Origin: Blastochloris sp.
GTDB lineage: Bacteria; Verrucomicrobiota; Verrucomicrobiia; Methylacidiphilales; JAAUTS01
Length of the DNA stretch: 46,481 nt
Assembly: GCA_012031345.1 (NCBI GenBank)
Contig: JAAUTS010000006.1
Span: 1-46,481 of the forward strand
Reading direction: 5' to 3'
The first letter of the stretch is position 1; the number at the start of each line of letters is the position of its first letter. Shown piece after piece: positions 44,708 through 46,481 of this stretch. The notes beneath the pieces were generated by a model. That model was not told the origin of the DNA and made no database searches. It worked only from the letters and a program-made list of their open reading frames with translations. The position numbers were made by a program, and so were the translations under genes.

Positions 44708-46481
44708 GCTCGTGAGACCGAAGACATCAGATTGCGTTTGTTGATCAATTGTTGAAGTTCGGCCAGAGCCAGCAAAGGCCAGTTGTTCCGATACATGTCA
44801 TACTTGAGATAAAAAACACAAGGGAAGCCCGTGCCCGTGATGTAATCCTCGCGCCAGCTCCCCTCCTCCTCCTGCATGGTGGCCAGATAATTCCCCGCAC
44901 GCTGGATGCTCGGGCGGGTGGGATCCCCACAGGTCAACATGCCCATCAGTCCCCAGGCCGTTTGCGAAGCCGTGCTCGGCCCCTGTCCCTTCAACCGCGG
45001 ATCATCATACGAAGCGCAGGTCTCCCCCCAGCCGCCATCCGGGTTTTGACAAGACTCCAGCCAGTCACGGGCCCGGACAATCCAATCCTGATACATGTCC
45101 TCCCCGATGGCATGTAAACCACGCAGAGATTGCCAGGTGCCATACACATAGTTCACACCCCAGCGTCCATACCAGGACCCGTCTTCTTCCTGGGTTTTTT
45201 TGAGATAGGTGATGGCTTTCTCCAGCACCGGGTCGGTCTTGGGAATGCCCAGCTTGCCAAAACACTCCAAGGCCCGCGCCGTGATGTCACTGCACGGTGG
45301 ATCGAGAATGGCATTGTGATCGGCAAAGGGAACACGTTCCAGCCAGGATTTGGTCACGTCCCGGTCAAAGGCCGCGTAACCACCATTGCGACATTGAAAG
45401 CTCTTCGCCCAATTCAACGCGCGATGCATGACTTCGCTTTTCTTCTTTTCATCCGTCGCCTCCACCAACCGCAGAGCCAGCAGAACCTTGAAGGTGTCAT
45501 CCACGTCAGGATAATAAACGTTGGCAAACTCGAAGGCCCAACCACTGGCATGGGGGTAGGGATTCTTGACCACCCAATCCCCCTTGATCTTAATCTCATT
45601 TTGAATCAACCAATCCGCCGCTTTCACCAGAGCGGGATCGTTGGCCGGAACGCCGGAACTGGCCAGAGCCACTGAAGTGATGGCTGTGTCCCAGACCGGA
45701 GACAGACAGGGTTGGATCCGGAAATCCTTGTTCGCCGCATCATCCACCTCCATCTCAAAAAAGGTTCGTTTACACTTTTTGACAATCGGATGGTCGTTGG
45801 AGTAACCCAGACATTTCAGAGCAAAAATGGAGTTCAACATGCTGGGGAAAATCGCCCCCAAGCCGTCCGACCCCTCCGAGCAACGCTCAATCATCCACGC
45901 TTCAGCCTTCTTCAACGCAATCTTGCGGAAGGGACGGTAAGGCAGGCCATCCACAAATTTTAAAATCGAATCCCAAGCCAGAAAGAAATTGCGCCAGGTG
46001 AACCACTTGCTGTCCCGGGGCAATGAAAAATCCTGATTCTCCGTCCCATACGGATACAATTCATGCAACTGCTTCTCCGGCGGTAACAACTTGGTCGGTT
46101 TATAATGATTGATGATGCACAACGGCACATACATCGCCCGCGTCCAGGCGGAGAATTCGTAAATATTAAAGTAGAGCCAGTTGGGCAGAAGCATCGCTTC
46201 CGAAGGAATGATCGGGAGATACTTCCAAGGAAACTGTCCCAGCATGGCCAGATAAAGCTTCCCGTAGGTGTTCATCTTAGGAATCCCACCCAGACGCAAA
46301 ATCACCGAGTGCGCTTTTTCATCACCGGATCCTCCGGGGAAAATCCTGCCAACTTCAACGCCAGATAACATTTCACCGAAGCATTGATCTCGCTCGGGCC
46401 CCTGGGTAAATGTTCCAGCCCCCATCGCCAGTTGACGGTCCAGGATGTGTTTGACGATTTTGCCCTGCTTGACGTAATCGA
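44704..46481 (-). CDS. shc: Squalene-hopene cyclase, 5' part beyond the window
   Basis: Cyclises squalene to hopene, the first step of hopanoid synthesis, at the cytoplasmic membrane. About 590 residues are visible with the catalytic acid motif DVDD in YYPDVDDTFKVLLALRL, the SPVWDTAITSVAL motif and many QW-type repeats (SFQCRNGGYAAFD, DPDGGWGETCASY-like PDGGWGETCASYDD, EEDGSWYGRWGVNYVYGTW). The N-terminal end is broken by three shifts, at 46315-46319, 46399-46402 and about 46426. Read through, they give DRQLADGGWNIYPGGPSEIN, then ASVKCYLALKLAGFSPEDPV and KKAHSVIL, as in full-length enzymes. The gene runs past base 46481 towards its start. It overlaps hpnG by 4 bases. Confidence 0.93.
   Translation of the reverse strand, partial: DYVKQGKIVKHILDRQLAMGAGTFTQGPERDQCFGEMLSGVEVGRIFPGGSGDEKAHSVILRLGGIPKMNTYGKLYLAMLGQFPWKYLPIIPSEAMLLPNWLYFNIYEFSAWTRAMYVPLCIINHYKPTKLLPPEKQLHELYPYGTENQDFSLPRDSKWFTWRNFFLAWDSILKFVDGLPYRPFRKIALKKAEAWMIERCSEGSDGLGAIFPSMLNSIFALKCLGYSNDHPIVKKCKRTFFEMEVDDAANKDFRIQPCLSPVWDTAITSVALASSGVPANDPALVKAADWLIQNEIKIKGDWVVKNPYPHASGWAFEFANVYYPDVDDTFKVLLALRLVEATDEKKKSEVMHRALNWAKSFQCRNGGYAAFDRDVTKSWLERVPFADHNAILDPPCSDITARALECFGKLGIPKTDPVLEKAITYLKKTQEEDGSWYGRWGVNYVYGTWQSLRGLHAIGEDMYQDWIVRARDWLESCQNPDGGWGETCASYDDPRLKGQGPSTASQTAWGLMGMLTCGDPTRPSIQRAGNYLATMQEEEGSWREDYITGTGFPCVFYLKYDMYRNNWPLLALAELQQLINKRNLMSSVSRA

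Overview
The window comes from a Gram-negative bacterium that makes LPS and hopanoids. It carries a Kdo transferase (waaA), a TonB-dependent outer-membrane receptor, periplasmic penicillin-binding protein 1C paired with alpha-2-macroglobulin, a squalene-hopene cyclase, and several lipoproteins. The gene content (GH63 glycosidase, DUF4380, CBM9-like protein, tyrosine-less class I ribonucleotide reductase, HpnG/SHC) suggests the PVC group, probably Verrucomicrobiota. That assignment is inference; no rRNA gene is present. No tRNA, CRISPR array, prophage or insertion sequence was seen.

Layout. 1-1.2 kb: a truncated zinc-ribbon methyltransferase and an intact SAM methyltransferase. 1.3-11 kb, minus strand: envelope genes waaA, pbpC and a very large alpha-2-macroglobulin. 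11-16 kb, minus: a TPR protein, a GH63 glycosidase and two small membrane proteins. 16.2-20.3 kb, minus: nrdB-nrdA, ending in a strong terminator and preceded by probable tandem NrdR boxes. 20.7-23.1 kb, plus: a cobalamin riboswitch followed by a BtuB-type receptor. 23.2-23.8 kb: a DUF559 nuclease gene bracketed by 48-bp perfect direct repeats. 23.8-29 kb: argH, a glycosyltransferase, a DUF4380 protein and nadE. 29-34.3 kb: an SPFH protein, an SH3 lipoprotein and a complete mntABCD manganese transporter, with divergent mntR. 34.3-39.1 kb: a secreted protein, sulfite reductase cysI, a 17-codon ORF coupled to a DEDDy exonuclease, and a hybrid histidine kinase. 39.2-44 kb: a lipoprotein, a CBM9-like protein, a DsrE-like protein, an overlapping Ser/Thr kinase-M50 protease pair, an SseB-like protein and recO. 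44-46.5 kb: hopanoid genes hpnG and shc.

How the genes connect. NrdB lacks the radical tyrosine (Leu156 in its place) and uses Glu as its first metal ligand. This is the pattern of manganese-using class Ic/Id-like enzymes, and the same window holds a full Mn import system with a textbook MntR. Vitamin B12 uptake is under riboswitch control. shc and hpnG overlap by 4 bp and probably form one hopanoid side-chain operon.

A quality warning matters for any reader. At least eight genes are broken by single-base shifts, almost all in homopolymer runs, and each can be read through by one base change. I treat these as probable sequencing errors and give each gene as one span. The truncated methyltransferase at the left edge is different: it hits stops in all three frames and looks like a real break.
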